Assembly (NCBI RefSeq): GCF_021117365.1
Contig: NZ_CP088262.1
Span: 1,116,001 to 1,180,000, forward strand
Length of the DNA stretch: 64,000 nucleotides
Origin: Nocardioides sp. cx-173
Lineage (GTDB): Bacteria; Actinomycetota; Actinomycetes; Propionibacteriales; Nocardioidaceae
Reading direction: 5' to 3'
Made by a program: the position numbers and the translations under genes. The first letter of the stretch is position 1; the number at the start of each line of letters is the position of its first letter. Positions 62,577 through 64,000 of the stretch are shown here, piece after piece. The notes beneath the pieces are model-generated. The model searched no databases, was not told where the DNA came from, and saw nothing but the letters and a program-made list of their open reading frames with translations.

Positions 62577-64000
62577 ATGACCCGGGTCTCGCTGTCGCGC
62601 CTGCCGGGGGAGCGCGTGCGCGCGGTCGCCCCGGACGGCCAGGTCGACCTGACGCTGAGCGAGCTGTCGGCGTACGTGCGCGAGCGCGAGCGCGAGTCGC
62701 CGAGATGGGTCTGGGACGACACGGCGCGGTGGTACCCGCCCCTGCTCGCGGCGGGCGTGCGCGTCGGGCGCTGCCACGACCTGCGTCTCGCACATCACCT
62801 GCTGCGCCGGGCGCCCGCGGTCGACGGCCGGCTGCTGGAGGGGGAGGAGTCGCAGCACTGGGACGGGCTGGGGCCCAGCGCGCCCTCGCACCCGGCGCTG
62901 TTCTCGGTCGACGACACCGCCGAGCACCTGCGCGCCGACCTCGAGGACGCCCGCCAGCGCGCCGCCGTCGAGGCCTCCGCCGAGTCCGTCCGGCTCGGGC
63001 TGCTGCTGGCGGCCGAGTCCTCGGGCGCGCTGGCCGCCGCGGAGATGACGTACGCCGGGGTGCCGTGGCGCACCGACGTGCACGAGCGGCTGCTCACCGA
63101 CCTGCTGGGGCCGCGCCCGCCTCGCGGTGCCCGCCCGCTGCTGCTCGAGGCGCTGGCCGGGGAGGTGCGTGCGGCGTTCGACGCGCCGGGCCTGAACCCG
63201 GACTCGCGCCCCGAGCTCCTCGCGGCGCTGCGCCGAGCCGGGCTGGAGACCGACGACACCCGCGCCTCGTCCCTGCGCGCGCTCGAGCACCCGGGCGTCG
63301 CGCCGCTGCTGCGCTACAAGCAGCTCGCGCACCTGTTCTCGACCAACGGATGGAGCTGGATCGACCAGTGGGTGCGGGAGGGGAGGTTCCGGCCGTCGTA
63401 CCAGCCGGCCGGCTCCGCCACGGGGCGCTGGTCGTCCAACGGTGGCGGCGCGCTGTCCATCCCGCTGCAGGTGCGCCCCGCCGCGATCGCCGACGACGGC
63501 TGGGTGCTCGTGGTCGCCGACGTCGCCCAGCTCGAGCCGCGCGTGCTCGCGGGCATGAGCGGCGACCGGGCGCTCGCCCGGTCGGCCCGCGGCGCCGACC
63601 TCTACCAGGGCATGGTCGACGACGGCGCGGTCGCGACCCGGCAGCACGCCAAGCTCGGCCTGCTCGGCGCAATGTACGGCGCCACCAGCGGCGAGAGCGG
63701 CCGCATGGTCGCCGGGCTCACCCGTCGCTACCCCGAGGCCTTCGGGCTGGTCGAGGAGGCCGCCCGCGCCGGCGAGCGGGGCCAGGTGGTCCGCACCCTG
63801 CTCGGTCGCGGCTCACCCGGCCTCGGGGACGCGTGGGAGCGCGACCCCGAAGGCCCGCCGGCCGATCCCGAGAGCCAGGCGCGACGACGCCGTGCGTTCG
63901 GCCGGTTCACCCGCAACTTCGTCGTGCAGGGCACCGGGGCCGAGTGGGCGCTGTGCTGGGTCGCCGACCTGCGCAACCGGCTCTGGCGCCTGGGTGGGAC
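62577..64000 (+). CDS. bifunctional 3'-5' exonuclease/DNA polymerase family A (3' partial)
   Basis: DNA polymerase I-like enzyme, 474 codons seen before the window ends. An N-terminal exonuclease-like region appears inactive or atypical (no clear DxE pair). The polymerase domain has a RYKQLAHLFSTNG thumb segment, SATGRWSSNGGGALSIPLQVR, motif A VVADVAQLEPRVLAGMSGD with Asp315, and motif B RQHAKLGLLGAMYG with Arg355, Lys359 and Tyr367. Motif C lies beyond the window. It resembles a shortened paralogue found in actinobacteria in addition to PolA; role in repair unproven. No stop codon is present in this frame to the window end. Confidence 0.87.
   Translation, partial: MTRVSLSRLPGERVRAVAPDGQVDLTLSELSAYVRERERESPRWVWDDTARWYPPLLAAGVRVGRCHDLRLAHHLLRRAPAVDGRLLEGEESQHWDGLGPSAPSHPALFSVDDTAEHLRADLEDARQRAAVEASAESVRLGLLLAAESSGALAAAEMTYAGVPWRTDVHERLLTDLLGPRPPRGARPLLLEALAGEVRAAFDAPGLNPDSRPELLAALRRAGLETDDTRASSLRALEHPGVAPLLRYKQLAHLFSTNGWSWIDQWVREGRFRPSYQPAGSATGRWSSNGGGALSIPLQVRPAAIADDGWVLVVADVAQLEPRVLAGMSGDRALARSARGADLYQGMVDDGAVATRQHAKLGLLGAMYGATSGESGRMVAGLTRRYPEAFGLVEEAARAGERGQVVRTLLGRGSPGLGDAWERDPEGPPADPESQARRRRAFGRFTRNFVVQGTGAEWALCWVADLRNRLWRLGG

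Noticed and set aside
60638..62722. In-frame upstream extension of pepN on the minus strand
   Set aside because: It is antisense to the CHAP gene; standard PepN N-terminus begins at 60637.

Overview
The window is about 64 kb of very GC-rich DNA, densely packed with overlapping ATGA and GTGA gene junctions and many GTG starts. It looks like the chromosome of an actinobacterium. The gene content (split methylmalonyl-CoA mutase with MeaB, split LigD/Ku, GlbO, actinobacterial PepN, SipW-type export) suggests a Nocardioidaceae-like organism, but the genus is an inference. I see no rRNA, tRNA, transposase, integrase or CRISPR array. Both ends cut through genes: mutA at the left and a family A DNA polymerase at the right.

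Region by region. 1-4.7 kb: mutA-mutB-meaB, the B12-dependent end of propionate catabolism, then an M20 amidohydrolase. 6.0-14.6 kb: a nucleoside module with a BMP-type lipoprotein, a stem-loop attenuator, a tandem ABC ATPase, two permeases, cdd and deoA, then add after a reversed MaoC hydratase. 14.6-18.4 kb: a lipoprotein, a coupled P-loop kinase/cysteine-peptidase-like pair, and an ABC-2 exporter. 18.4-22.9 kb: a compact signalling island with a PP2C phosphatase and vWA protein on one strand, and an atypical kinase with zinc ribbon and an FHA-FHA-TM-trypsin protein on the other. 22.9-28.4 kb: TSUP permease and GntR regulator, diverging from a MatC-like carrier, a family III CoA-transferase and a fused carboxyltransferase, possibly for malonate or a related diacid. 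28.4-34.6 kb: a four-copy inverted repeat, Ku, an SDR/bile-acid-symporter/FMO operon, and the ligase and polymerase parts of LigD as separate genes.

34.7-39.0 kb: an S26B signal peptidase, a two-component pair whose histidine kinase looks degenerate, a MarR regulator and a thiolase. 39.1-50.4 kb: a double-hotdog thioesterase, then an amide/peptide scavenging cluster: hydantoinase, cytoplasmic class A beta-lactamase-fold hydrolase, PucR regulator, a deleted remnant of an enolase-superfamily racemase, a GNAT acyltransferase and a Dpp/Opp importer with a permease-ATPase fusion. 50.5-54.8 kb: an ECF sigma operon with a low-complexity membrane protein, GlbO, OsmC, MscS and two small proteins. 55.0-58.1 kb: a small secreted protein followed by a SipW-like signal peptidase fused, through a second substrate-like signal segment, to six cysteine-paired repeats; this is the most unusual gene here. 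58.1-64 kb: pepN, a leaderless secreted CHAP-domain protein, and the start of a DNA polymerase I-like gene.

The most novel candidates are the SipW-repeat fusion with its small neighbour, the PP2C/vWA/kinase/FHA-trypsin island, and the racemase remnant inside the amide-scavenging cluster.
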